Source: Syntrophaceae bacterium UBA6109
GTDB lineage: Bacteria; Desulfobacterota; Syntrophia; Syntrophales; UBA6109
Length of the DNA: 48,387 nt
Assembly (NCBI GenBank): GCA_002428445.1
Contig: DIWJ01000013.1
Location: 1 to 48,387, forward strand
Direction: 5' to 3'
In this document: positions 25,861 through 33,927 of the stretch, one piece after another
How positions within the stretch are numbered: the first letter of the stretch is position 1
How the letters are laid out: each line of letters opens with the position of its first letter
The notes under the pieces: model-generated
What the model was told of the DNA's origin: nothing
Databases searched by the model: none
The model's input: only the letters and a program-made list of their open reading frames with translations
Program-made: the position numbers and the translations under genes

Positions 25861-27744
25861 CTATGCGGGCATGTCCCCTTTGGGAAGCGTAAAATGGAAC
25901 GTCGCCCCTTCATTGGCTTTTCCCTCCGCCCAGACGCGGCCGCCGTGACGGTGGATGATGCGCTGGACGATGGCGAGCCCGATGCCGGTCCCTTCGTAGC
26001 GGTCGGGGCTCAGCCGCTCGAAGACCTGGAAGATCTTGTTGTAGTACGTCATGTCGAAGCCGATGCCGTTGTCGCTTATGGAATAGACGATCTCGCCGTC
26101 GGCGGAGCGGTCGTCCATCTCGATGACAGCCGGTTTCCTGTCCCTTGTAAACTTGACGGCGTTGTCGATGAGATTCTTGAGGACCTGCCGGATGAGGGCG
26201 GGATCGCCGTATCCCGGAAGCGTGATGGCGCTGCGGAATTCGATTTCGCGGTCCGCGTTTGCCGCGCGGACTTCCCCCCAGACCTCGTTGACCAGGACCG
26301 TCATGTCAAAGGCAGCGCGATCGAGCTGCTTGCGGCTGGACCGCGAGAAGGAAAGGAGGTCCTCGATCAGCTGCCCCATCGTCTGGACGTTGTCGCGAAT
26401 GACCTTGAGCCTTCTTTCGGAGTCCTCGTCGAGCTTGCCCTCATTTTTCCTCAGAAGCGACCGGGAAAAACCGTCGATCGCCCGCAGGGGCGCCTTGAGG
26501 TCGTGGGAAACGGAATAGCTGAACCGCTCCAGTTCCTGGATCGTATCTTCGAGCTGCTCCGTCCGCCTTTTCAGCTCATCCTGGGTCTGCTTTCGCCTGG
26601 TGATGTCCCGTGATATGGCCAGAAAGCGCACGGTCTCGCCGGACGCATTGCGAATCGGAGAGACGATGACGCTCCACCACTTCGGTGTGCCGTCCAATGT
26701 CGGACAGCAGCCGTCGAAGGATTCCACCGAACCCTGCCGGGCCTTCGTGACGGCCTCAACCGCAGCATTGCGGTCCGCCCCTTCCCAGAATTCTTCGAAG
26801 GGAACGTTAAGATATGACCGCGTGTCGGTGATTTTCAGCAATGCCTGCCCGGCCTTGTTCATGAATTGCACACGGCCCTGCAGATCGAGGATCTTGATAC
26901 AGTCCCGGGTGTTTTCCACGATGCTCTCGTTCAATTCATTGAGCTCCCGGAGGGCCTCTTCCCCCTTCTGCAGGTTGTGGAAGAGAAGGCGGTGGGGCGC
27001 GACGATGCCGGTTTGAATCACGGCCCGGTAGAGGAGGAAGGACGAGATGATGACGAGAAAATGCCCCAGCATGTTGAAAATGCCGTAGACGCCGACATAG
27101 AGGGTGAACATGGCGCCGGCCAGGATCATCACCGCATAGGACCAGACGATCAGGGTAAATACGCCGCGGTCGAACAGCTCCTTCCTGCGGCTGAGGATCA
27201 TGATCGCAACGACGATGATCGCGGAGGCGACATATTCGCTGACCTTCTTGAAGAAGGTCAGGCCGGATCCTTCAATGTAACAGTCGGGAAAGATGTGCCA
27301 GGCGAAGATGCTCAGGAGTATGAGCGCGGTGATTCCGGCATAGGCCGAGGCGACATACAGCGGTTTGAACCTTCTGTTCAGGAACAGGAGTGCGATCAGA
27401 AAAGAAAGGCTTTGCAGGTATCGGAAGGCGATCCACAGCTGCGTCGGAGGATTTGACGTGAACCCGGTAAATATGGCCATGCCGCGATAAGAAAGGAAGT
27501 GGATGATAATGATGACGCCCAGAAAGACATTGGCGATGCCGAGAAACAGGAAGTAGTGGATGTCCGAATAGCGGCGGGCGTTCCATGCCACGATGAAGGT
27601 TCCGAAACAGACGACGGCGACGAAGAGGTCCGTCAGGGAGTGGAAAAGAAGGTAGTTGTACTGTTTGACGATGAAGAGGCCCGTGAAGAGCAGCAGAAAA
27701 AAAAGGACGATCCGTATGCGGCTGGCGTGAATTGTTTCGTTCAT
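25861..27744 (-). CDS. MASE3-PAS sensor histidine kinase
   Basis: A 627-residue membrane sensor kinase. The first 250 residues hold several TM helices with the MASE3 pattern (WNARRYSDIHYFLFLGIANVFLG, then FTGFTSNPPTQLWIAFRYLQS). A PAS domain follows (about 270-385; ILDLQGRVQFMNKAGQALL), then the HisKA domain with phospho-acceptor His414 in FSYSVSHDLKAPLRAIDGF. The ATPase has N-box LKNLIDNAVKFT, G1 box DNGIGFD and G2 box GTGIGLAI. It ends IIHRHGGRVWAEGK, like its neighbour at 31315. No receiver domain is attached. The lone receiver at 30837 may be its partner. The stop faces the small membrane protein gene. Confidence 0.87.
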   Translation of the reverse strand: MNETIHASRIRIVLFFLLLFTGLFIVKQYNYLLFHSLTDLFVAVVCFGTFIVAWNARRYSDIHYFLFLGIANVFLGVIIIIHFLSYRGMAIFTGFTSNPPTQLWIAFRYLQSLSFLIALLFLNRRFKPLYVASAYAGITALILLSIFAWHIFPDCYIEGSGLTFFKKVSEYVASAIIVVAIMILSRRKELFDRGVFTLIVWSYAVMILAGAMFTLYVGVYGIFNMLGHFLVIISSFLLYRAVIQTGIVAPHRLLFHNLQKGEEALRELNELNESIVENTRDCIKILDLQGRVQFMNKAGQALLKITDTRSYLNVPFEEFWEGADRNAAVEAVTKARQGSVESFDGCCPTLDGTPKWWSVIVSPIRNASGETVRFLAISRDITRRKQTQDELKRRTEQLEDTIQELERFSYSVSHDLKAPLRAIDGFSRSLLRKNEGKLDEDSERRLKVIRDNVQTMGQLIEDLLSFSRSSRKQLDRAAFDMTVLVNEVWGEVRAANADREIEFRSAITLPGYGDPALIRQVLKNLIDNAVKFTRDRKPAVIEMDDRSADGEIVYSISDNGIGFDMTYYNKIFQVFERLSPDRYEGTGIGLAIVQRIIHRHGGRVWAEGKANEGATFHFTLPKGDMPA

Positions 27745-27917
27745 GAGCAGTCTGAAACGGATTCCCCCCGGTGTTCATCCTCGGCAAGGGGAGGCGAGGG
27801 CGGGCCCGCGCAACGGAAACCCGCGTCGATATCCCGCCGGTCAATGAGAGATACGCCGCGGGCGGAGACCCAAGGGGTTTGTTCCGCCCGCTACGCGTGC
27901 CGCTGAAGCGAAGAGAT

Positions 27918-28391
27918 TCAAACGGGGACCACCAGCACCGGCTTCCTGCTGTGGCGAAGGACCCGTTCCGCAACCCGTCCCAGCAGGGCATGGGCCAGCA
28001 TGCCCTTGCCGTGCGATCCCATGACGATCATGTCACAATCGTACTTGTCGGCCTTGTTGAGGATCTCCTCGAAGGGATGCCCGATGACGACCTCGACGGA
28101 TTCCACCAGATTGGCGCACTCGGGGACATCCTTGAATTCCGTTATGCACATCCTCTCGATGCGCTCCTTGATCTGCTGGCGGCCCTGCGTTTCGAAGTCC
28201 TTGTAGTGCTTTTCAATGATGTCCGGGGACATCACGGGAAGATACTGCACATTCTGCAATTCCTCGATGACATGCAGGATGACGATTTTCGCGTCCAGGA
28301 CCTTCGCCAGCTTCACCGCATACACATAGGCCTTCGGCGATGTCGCTGACAGGTCCGTCGCATACAGTATCCGCTTGATCTTTACGGGCAT
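27918..28391 (-). CDS. Universal stress protein (UspA family)
   Basis: 157 residues from the ATG at 28391 (GAGGAG nearby). The N-terminal strand and helix are KRILYATDLSATSPKAYVYAVKLA, followed by IVILHVIEE. The nucleotide loop is VMGSHGKGMLAHALLGRVAE. It has the G-x2-G-x9-G spacing of ATP-binding UspA proteins, but Arg replaces the Ser or Thr that normally follows the last Gly. The C-terminal strand is RKPVLVVPV. It acts in the cytoplasm under stress. A longer in-frame reading (to 28775) overlaps the HD-GYP gene and is not real. It lies between two sensor genes. Confidence 0.87.
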   Translation of the reverse strand: MPVKIKRILYATDLSATSPKAYVYAVKLAKVLDAKIVILHVIEELQNVQYLPVMSPDIIEKHYKDFETQGRQQIKERIERMCITEFKDVPECANLVESVEVVIGHPFEEILNKADKYDCDMIVMGSHGKGMLAHALLGRVAERVLRHSRKPVLVVPV

Positions 28392-28437
28392 GATCGTTCT
28401 CCTCTCTTCGCCTCGAATTTCACTGCCTTGCTGAATT

Positions 28438-28466
28438 GATATAACAGATCGGGACCGGCCCTTCAA
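28438..28466 (-). promoter_or_regulatory. Possible sigma-70 promoter of the stress protein gene
   Basis: On the minus strand TTGAAG (complement of 28461-28466), 17 bases, then TATATC (complement of 28438-28443). Four of six positions fit each box. The ATG of the stress protein is 47 bases further. A six-base GC stem (CGGCCC/GGGCCG) overlaps the -35 side and may end the upstream message. Confidence 0.35.
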
Positions 28467-28503
28467 GGGCCGAAAAGCGAAGCGGGCCGGACGGGAAGGA
28501 ATG

Positions 28504-30840
28504 TCAGTCGGCGACCCTGTAACCCTTCTCCTCGAAAAGCCGCAAACAGGCATCGACGACATCAGGATCGTAGAGTCTGCCTCGATGGAGAGCGATCTCC
28601 TCGAGGGCTTTCTCCTGGCCGAGAGCCGCACGGTAAGGGCGGTGAGAGACCATGGATTCCACGACATCCGCCACGGAAAGGATCCGTGAGTCGAGCAGCG
28701 TGTCTTCTCCGGTGATGCCGTTCGGGTACCCCGAGCCGTCCGTCCGCTCGTGATGCTCCAAGACCATCCTTGCAATGGGCCAGGGGAATTCGATGTCCTT
28801 CAGTATATCGTAACCGGACTGCGCATGGATCTTGATCAGACTGAACTCGAGATCCGTCAGTTTCGTCGGCTTGCTGAGAATTTCCGCTGGTACGGAGATC
28901 TTGCCGATGTCGTGGATCATGCTGGCCATGCGGATGCCGTCGATTCGCTCTCTGTCAAGGTTCATCTCCGTCGCTATGGCGCGGGCGAGATCCGCCACTT
29001 TCTTTTGATGGCCTGCGGTATAAGGGTCCCTCGTTTCCACCACCGTCGCTATGGCCTGAACCGTTGCCCCGAGGGCCTTGCGCAGCCGCTCCAAGCTCAA
29101 TTTTCTTGCCGTGATCTCCTGATCGAACCCGTCATAATACAGGACGCGTCCGTCGGCATCGCGAACCGCCCGCTGATTCACCGAGACCCAGATGACGCTG
29201 CCGTCCTTCCGGTAATACTGCGTTTCGAAGCCCGTTACGGCGCCTTGCTTGTCGAGCCTTTTCAGCAGGATCATCCGGTCGTCGGGGTTCACGAAGAGCT
29301 GATGGCCGACATCCGTGACACTGGACATGAGTTCTTCCGGCGAAGCATAACCCAGCATCGCCGCCAGGGCATGATTGACGGACAGATACCTTCCCCCGGG
29401 AGTCGTCTGGAAGATGCCTTCCTGGGCGTTTTCAAAGATGCTGCGGTATTTCTCTTCCGCTTTGCGCAACAAGTCCGCTTTCTTCCGGCGGTCGACCGCG
29501 ATGCCGATGCTGGCGCCGAGTCCCTCAAAGAAACGGATCATTTCGATGGTGAACCGATCGGGGCGCCTGTCATTCAACTGGAGAAGTCCGATGATTCCTT
29601 CAGCCGAGCGCAGGGGAATGAGCGCAACGGATTCGTATCCCTCTTTGCCGCAGGTGTTGCGCATCCGCGGCAGGCGGTTGTCGTCTGTCGCGGATGCGAG
29701 GAGCCTTGACGTGCTGTTTGTCCAGAAGCTGCCGTATTCCGTGAAGAGAGACGGGGATGGATCGGTTCGTCCCGCAATGACGTTGCCGCACAGGCATTCC
29801 AACACCGGATTGCCCTGAGCATCGTGGATCAGGGCGCCGTGAGGATCCCGGGCGCAGAGAGACGTTTCCATCTTGACAAACGGTCCGGGGAATCCGTTGG
29901 TGCTGTAGTAGGGGTAGTCATCCCCTTCCCGCAGGCGGATGCCGACGGCCTCGATGGGCGTCCGATTCTTGATCAATGCGAGGATGCCGGCGATCAGATC
30001 TTCTCTTTCCGATGCTTCGTTGAGCACTTTCAATATTTCCTTTGCCAATTCCTCGCGTTCCTGCGCCGCCTTGCGGTCAGTGACGTCGATCGCCGTGGAG
30101 AGCAGATGCGGAGCGTCGTTGATCATGACGATGACGGCCGAAAACAGCACATCCACGATTTTCCCGGATTTCGTACGCACCGAGACGGGATATCCCGAGA
30201 CGATGCCCTTGTTCTGCCGGAGAGACTGGATCAACGTCTCGCGGTCGCCGGGATTTAACCACAGGTTGAGTTCCGTGACGGTATGGCCAATCAGCTCCCC
30301 GCGGGAGTACTCCGTGACATGCAGATATTCCTTGTTGACATCCAGGAGGCGCCCGTCGTCGAGCGATCCGAGCGCCATGGGCACCGGGGAATAATGGAAT
30401 ACCGCGAAAAACCTGCTTTCGCTCTGAAGCAGCGCCTGCTCCGCCTTCCTGCGCTTGCGCCGCGATTCCGCCTCCCCCAGCTCTCTCTTGACGGAAGGGA
30501 TAAGGCGCTTCAGCTTGTCTTTCATGACATAGTCGTGGGCGCCGGCTTTCATGGCATCAACGGCTGTCTCCTCCCCGATCTTGCCGGAGATCATGATGAA
30601 AGGGATGTCGAGATCCGTCTCCCGGACGATTTTCAGTGCAGCGGGGCCGCTGAAACGGGGCATGGAATAATCCGAGAGAACAATATCCCACGTCTTCCCG
30701 TGAAGGGCGGCAGCCAGTTCCTCCGGGGAATCGACCCGTTCATGAACCGGGTCGTAGCCGCCCTTGCGAAGCTCGCGGACCACCAGCAAGGCATCGTCTT
30801 CGGAGTCCTCGACGATCAGGACGCGCAGGGGCCCGCTCAT
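28504..30840 (-). CDS. Receiver-PAS-GAF-PAS-HD-GYP c-di-GMP phosphodiesterase
   Basis: A 778-residue cytoplasmic response regulator. The receiver (1-120) has Asp57 in LSDYSMP as phosphorylation site and Lys107 near KDKLKR. A PAS domain follows (about 140-265), then a GAF domain (about 275-455) with several Cys (SLCARDPHG, LECLCGN, RNTCGKEG). A second PAS lies at about 470-590. The C-terminal HD-GYP domain (about 600-778) keeps HDIGK (643-647) and HHERTDGSGYP (696-706), the full metal and substrate signature. It should break down c-di-GMP. The start overlaps the stop of the receiver gene by four bases. The GAF cysteines might hold a cofactor; this is a guess. Confidence 0.9.
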   Translation of the reverse strand: MSGPLRVLIVEDSEDDALLVVRELRKGGYDPVHERVDSPEELAAALHGKTWDIVLSDYSMPRFSGPAALKIVRETDLDIPFIMISGKIGEETAVDAMKAGAHDYVMKDKLKRLIPSVKRELGEAESRRKRRKAEQALLQSESRFFAVFHYSPVPMALGSLDDGRLLDVNKEYLHVTEYSRGELIGHTVTELNLWLNPGDRETLIQSLRQNKGIVSGYPVSVRTKSGKIVDVLFSAVIVMINDAPHLLSTAIDVTDRKAAQEREELAKEILKVLNEASEREDLIAGILALIKNRTPIEAVGIRLREGDDYPYYSTNGFPGPFVKMETSLCARDPHGALIHDAQGNPVLECLCGNVIAGRTDPSPSLFTEYGSFWTNSTSRLLASATDDNRLPRMRNTCGKEGYESVALIPLRSAEGIIGLLQLNDRRPDRFTIEMIRFFEGLGASIGIAVDRRKKADLLRKAEEKYRSIFENAQEGIFQTTPGGRYLSVNHALAAMLGYASPEELMSSVTDVGHQLFVNPDDRMILLKRLDKQGAVTGFETQYYRKDGSVIWVSVNQRAVRDADGRVLYYDGFDQEITARKLSLERLRKALGATVQAIATVVETRDPYTAGHQKKVADLARAIATEMNLDRERIDGIRMASMIHDIGKISVPAEILSKPTKLTDLEFSLIKIHAQSGYDILKDIEFPWPIARMVLEHHERTDGSGYPNGITGEDTLLDSRILSVADVVESMVSHRPYRAALGQEKALEEIALHRGRLYDPDVVDACLRLFEEKGYRVAD

Positions 30841-31295
30841 GATTCTTTTTCCTTCTTTCGCAGAGGGGGCGGTTCATTGAAGAGCAGCCAGTACAGTCCC
30901 AGCGTCTTGACGGCTTCGATGAACTGCTCGAACTTGACGGGTTTGCGAATATAACTGTTGGCGCCATGATTGTAGCAGTCGATGACATCGTGCTCCTCGG
31001 CTGACGAGGTCATGATCACCACCGGCAGGAGTCTTGTGTTCTCGTCCTGGCGGATTTTCTTCAGGACCTCCATGCCGTCCAGCTTGGGAAGCTTCAGGTC
31101 CAGGAGGATGACGACCGGCAGTTCCTTCACATCCCGGCCGGCATACTTCCCCCTGCCGAAGAGGTAGTCCAGGGCTTCCAGGCCGTCGCCGGCGACAATC
31201 ACCTTGTTCCTGATGCTGTTCTTTTTGAATGCCCGCAGTGTCAGGTCGACGTCATCGGGATTGTCTTCCACAAGGAGAATTACTTTCTCATTCAT
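30837..31295 (-). CDS. Single-domain response regulator (Rcp1-like)
   Basis: A 152-residue lone receiver. ATG at 31295 is chosen; a longer in-frame reading to 31532 enters the kinase gene. The acidic pair is in LLVEDNPDD, the phospho-acceptor is Asp66 in ILLDLKLPKLDG, Ser/Thr and Lys are in VIMTSSAEEHD and YIRKPVKFEQF. The slightly enlarged loop (YLFGRGKYAGRDVKELP) is typical of the Rcp1 group, which pairs with phytochrome-like kinases of the SHDLRAPLR type. It lies 19 bases after the kinase gene and overlaps the HD-GYP gene by four bases (ATGA), so the three form one operon. Confidence 0.9.
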   Translation of the reverse strand: MNEKVILLVEDNPDDVDLTLRAFKKNSIRNKVIVAGDGLEALDYLFGRGKYAGRDVKELPVVILLDLKLPKLDGMEVLKKIRQDENTRLLPVVIMTSSAEEHDVIDCYNHGANSYIRKPVKFEQFIEAVKTLGLYWLLFNEPPPLRKKEKES

Positions 31296-31314
31296 TCTCT
31301 GTGCCCCCTTTCCA

Positions 31315-33507
31315 TCAGACGGAATCTGATGATCCGCTTCCTGAAGTCCAGGAATGCAGCGTGAAAAAGAATGTTGCGCCTTTTCCGGTTTCCGCTTCCG
31401 CCCAGACATGCCCTCCGTGACGGTGGATGATCCGCTGCACCGTGGCCAGCCCGATCCCCGTGCCGGGAAATTCCGCCACTGAATGAAGCCGTTGAAAGGC
31501 GCCGAACAATTTGTCCGCGTAGGCCATGTCAAAGCCGACGCCGTTGTCCCGGAAGAAATAGACCGTCTCCCCGCTCAGAACGGTCGTTCCGAATTCGATG
31601 CGCGCCGGCGACTTTCCGCCGGTGAACTTCCAGGCATTTTCCAGCAGGTTCGTCATAGCGATCCGCATCAGGTGCGGATCGACCGTGGTCAGGATCCTTT
31701 CCTGGATGATCACTTCGACCATCCGTTCGGGATCCCGCTGCCTGAGATTCTCCGTTATCTTTGAGATCATCCGGCTCAAATCGGCCGGTTCCGTGTGGAA
31801 TTCGGAGCGGGTCACCCTCGCCAGCTTGAGCATATCATCGATCAGATAGCCCATGCGCTGCGCCCCTTTGCGGATCCGCTCGAGATAATGCCTTCCGGTG
31901 TCGTCCAGGGTTTTGTTCTGATAGTCTTCCAGCAGCGCCTGGCTGAAGCCGTCAATGCCGCGGAGCGGCGCCCGCAGGTCGTGGGAAACCGAATAGCTGA
32001 AGGCCTCCAGCTCCTTGACGGTCGCTTCGAGTTGGGCGGTTCGTTCCCGGACCCGCTGTTCCAGCTCTTCACGGGCTTCCCGGAGCTTCTCCTCCGCCTC
32101 CCTGCGGTCGGAGATATCGTCATAAACGGCGACGATTTCCCCCGACGGGAGCTTGTATACATAATTGTCCCGCCATCCGGAGACGCGATCATCTTTGTAG
32201 AATCCAATCGGATGGTTTTCCGCCTTGCCCGTTTTCCAGACCCGCCGGAAAACCTCCAGAAGGCCCAGCTCGCTGACCGCGGGGAAGACTTCGGTCACTC
32301 TCCGGCCCAGGAGATCTTCGCGGCTCACACGCTCGATCCGCTCGACCGCCCTGTTGACATCCCGGAAAACGAAGTCTTCTCCGTCTTCAACCGCCTCGTA
32401 AACGGCGACCCCGCTCTTCACGCTTTCGAAAAGGCTGCGGAAACGCAGTTCGGTCTGCAGCAATTCTTCGGTCTTCCGGAACAGCAGGACTCTTCTGAGA
32501 AAAATCAGGGAGGATGAGATCAGAAGAAAGAGGAGAAGGGAAATAACGCCGGACCGGATGAAGTTCCCGTATCCCAGCCGCAGGATATCAATGTGCCGCC
32601 TCTCCACGACGATCGTCCATCCAATGTTCTCCACGGGCGCAATGGCAAAATGGCTCCTATCAGAAATATGGGGATCGTGGAGCTTGATCCGCTGACGTCT
32701 TTCCCGCAACGCCTGAGCGATGATTGCCGGTGACGGATGTCCGACGGCTTTCTCCCGATAGGGATAGGTGTTGCTGTAAAGGACCTGTCCGGCGCGGTCG
32801 ATCACGCTGAGGATGGTGTTCGGACTCCAGGGCACGCGCTCAATGACGTCGACGAGAAAATCGAGGCGTTGCGAGTCTCCAAGCACCCCGATGGGCGTTC
32901 CCGTGTCGTCAAGAATCGGAACGCAGACTGCGACCCCGAGGGGCTTGTCTCCGACGGGGAGTCGAGAGACGGATGAAATGTAGGGACTCCATTCGAGACT
33001 GATCCCTTTGTACCACTCCCGGTGAGACTGGTCGCTTCCCATCAATTCTGAAAATACGGGAAAGTTCGCCCAGAGGATCCCTTTCCTGTCCGTCACGAAC
33101 AGAAGGTCGATCTCGCGGTTCTTTTTCAGATCCGACAGGTGCCGGTAGACGCCGGCGAGGTTTTTCATCTTAAAGGCAGCGATGAATAAAGGCCTTCCGG
33201 CATAGGACTGGAGAATGGAGATGACGGCTTTTTGATGCTCATGGATCACATTGGCCAGGAGGTTTGCGGTGACTTTGTCTTCCGTCAAAGACAAGTCCCT
33301 GGTTGCCTCGTATTGCTGGTAGGCAAGGAAAAGAGTTGTTCCAAAGATGATGATGAAGAATCCTGCGATGATGAATGCATTCAGGTGCCAATCGGCAAGC
33401 CAGACGCCCATGACAGAATTGTTCCCCGCCGCGGAAACGCCGCGGCGTCGAATCATTGAGGTCGGAACACCTTGCGTGTTGGAATTCGTTGCCACGGGAG
33501 CCCACAT
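31315..33507 (-). CDS. dCache-PAS sensor histidine kinase
   Basis: Up to 730 residues. A TM helix (HLNAFIIAGFFIIIFGTTLF, about 41-60) opens a large periplasmic double-Cache domain (about 65-335; FVTDRKGILWANFP, WSPYISSVSRLPVGDKPLGV). A second TM (GVISLLLFLLISSSLIFL) follows. Then come a PAS domain (about 365-465), a coiled coil (REAEEKLREAREELEQRVRE) and HisKA with His509 in FSYSVSHDLRAPLRGIDGF. The ATPase has LLENAWKFTGG, DNGVGFD and GTGIGLATV. It should sense a small periplasmic molecule and phosphorylate the receiver encoded next. Starts at 33507, 33456 and 33411 are all possible, with no strong Shine-Dalgarno. Confidence 0.87.
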   Translation of the reverse strand: MWAPVATNSNTQGVPTSMIRRRGVSAAGNNSVMGVWLADWHLNAFIIAGFFIIIFGTTLFLAYQQYEATRDLSLTEDKVTANLLANVIHEHQKAVISILQSYAGRPLFIAAFKMKNLAGVYRHLSDLKKNREIDLLFVTDRKGILWANFPVFSELMGSDQSHREWYKGISLEWSPYISSVSRLPVGDKPLGVAVCVPILDDTGTPIGVLGDSQRLDFLVDVIERVPWSPNTILSVIDRAGQVLYSNTYPYREKAVGHPSPAIIAQALRERRQRIKLHDPHISDRSHFAIAPVENIGWTIVVERRHIDILRLGYGNFIRSGVISLLLFLLISSSLIFLRRVLLFRKTEELLQTELRFRSLFESVKSGVAVYEAVEDGEDFVFRDVNRAVERIERVSREDLLGRRVTEVFPAVSELGLLEVFRRVWKTGKAENHPIGFYKDDRVSGWRDNYVYKLPSGEIVAVYDDISDRREAEEKLREAREELEQRVRERTAQLEATVKELEAFSYSVSHDLRAPLRGIDGFSQALLEDYQNKTLDDTGRHYLERIRKGAQRMGYLIDDMLKLARVTRSEFHTEPADLSRMISKITENLRQRDPERMVEVIIQERILTTVDPHLMRIAMTNLLENAWKFTGGKSPARIEFGTTVLSGETVYFFRDNGVGFDMAYADKLFGAFQRLHSVAEFPGTGIGLATVQRIIHRHGGHVWAEAETGKGATFFFTLHSWTSGSGSSDSV

Positions 33508-33927
33508 CCATATCCGTCAGCGGGTCAAGCCCGCACAATGAACGGATTGACCGTCGGCACGGGTACGAGACCGACAGACAAAATACTCTCTTGCGCGTCA
33601 ATGGACATAAAGTGATAGGAGACTGGCCATCAATAGCTATCGGAAAACCGTCCTGCAGACGGCGATGCATCGTGTATGAATTGTAAAATTATGCGCTGCA
33701 TGCGATAAAGTATCAAGATATATTGCGCAATATTTCCGGATGGGAGGCTGCGGGACACCCTCTGTCCTTTACGTTCTTCGCAACAAGCTCGGCTTTCAAC
33801 CGGCAAGCCCCGGGTCCTTTTCCGCCCCTTTCATGTTCCTGAAGAATTGAAGTTCTCCTGATCCGGAGAACTCCGATCCCCAAGGAAGAGGTCTTGTTCT
33901 TCATGCGCTCGCTTACCCCGATGCAGG
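33508..33927. other. 420-base intergenic stretch with a 14-bp palindrome
   Basis: It separates the sensor operon from the second RND operon, both read leftward. I see no protein gene with family features. It is AT-richer between about 33600 and 33735. ATATTGCGCAATAT at 33720-33733 is a perfect palindrome and may be an operator. A 72-codon frame at 33713-33931 overlaps the end of the pump gene and is not supported. Confidence 0.4.

Noticed and set aside
28392..28775. N-terminal extension of the universal stress protein.
   Set aside because: It overlaps the HD-GYP gene by more than 250 bases on the same strand, and UspA proteins start at the chosen ATG.
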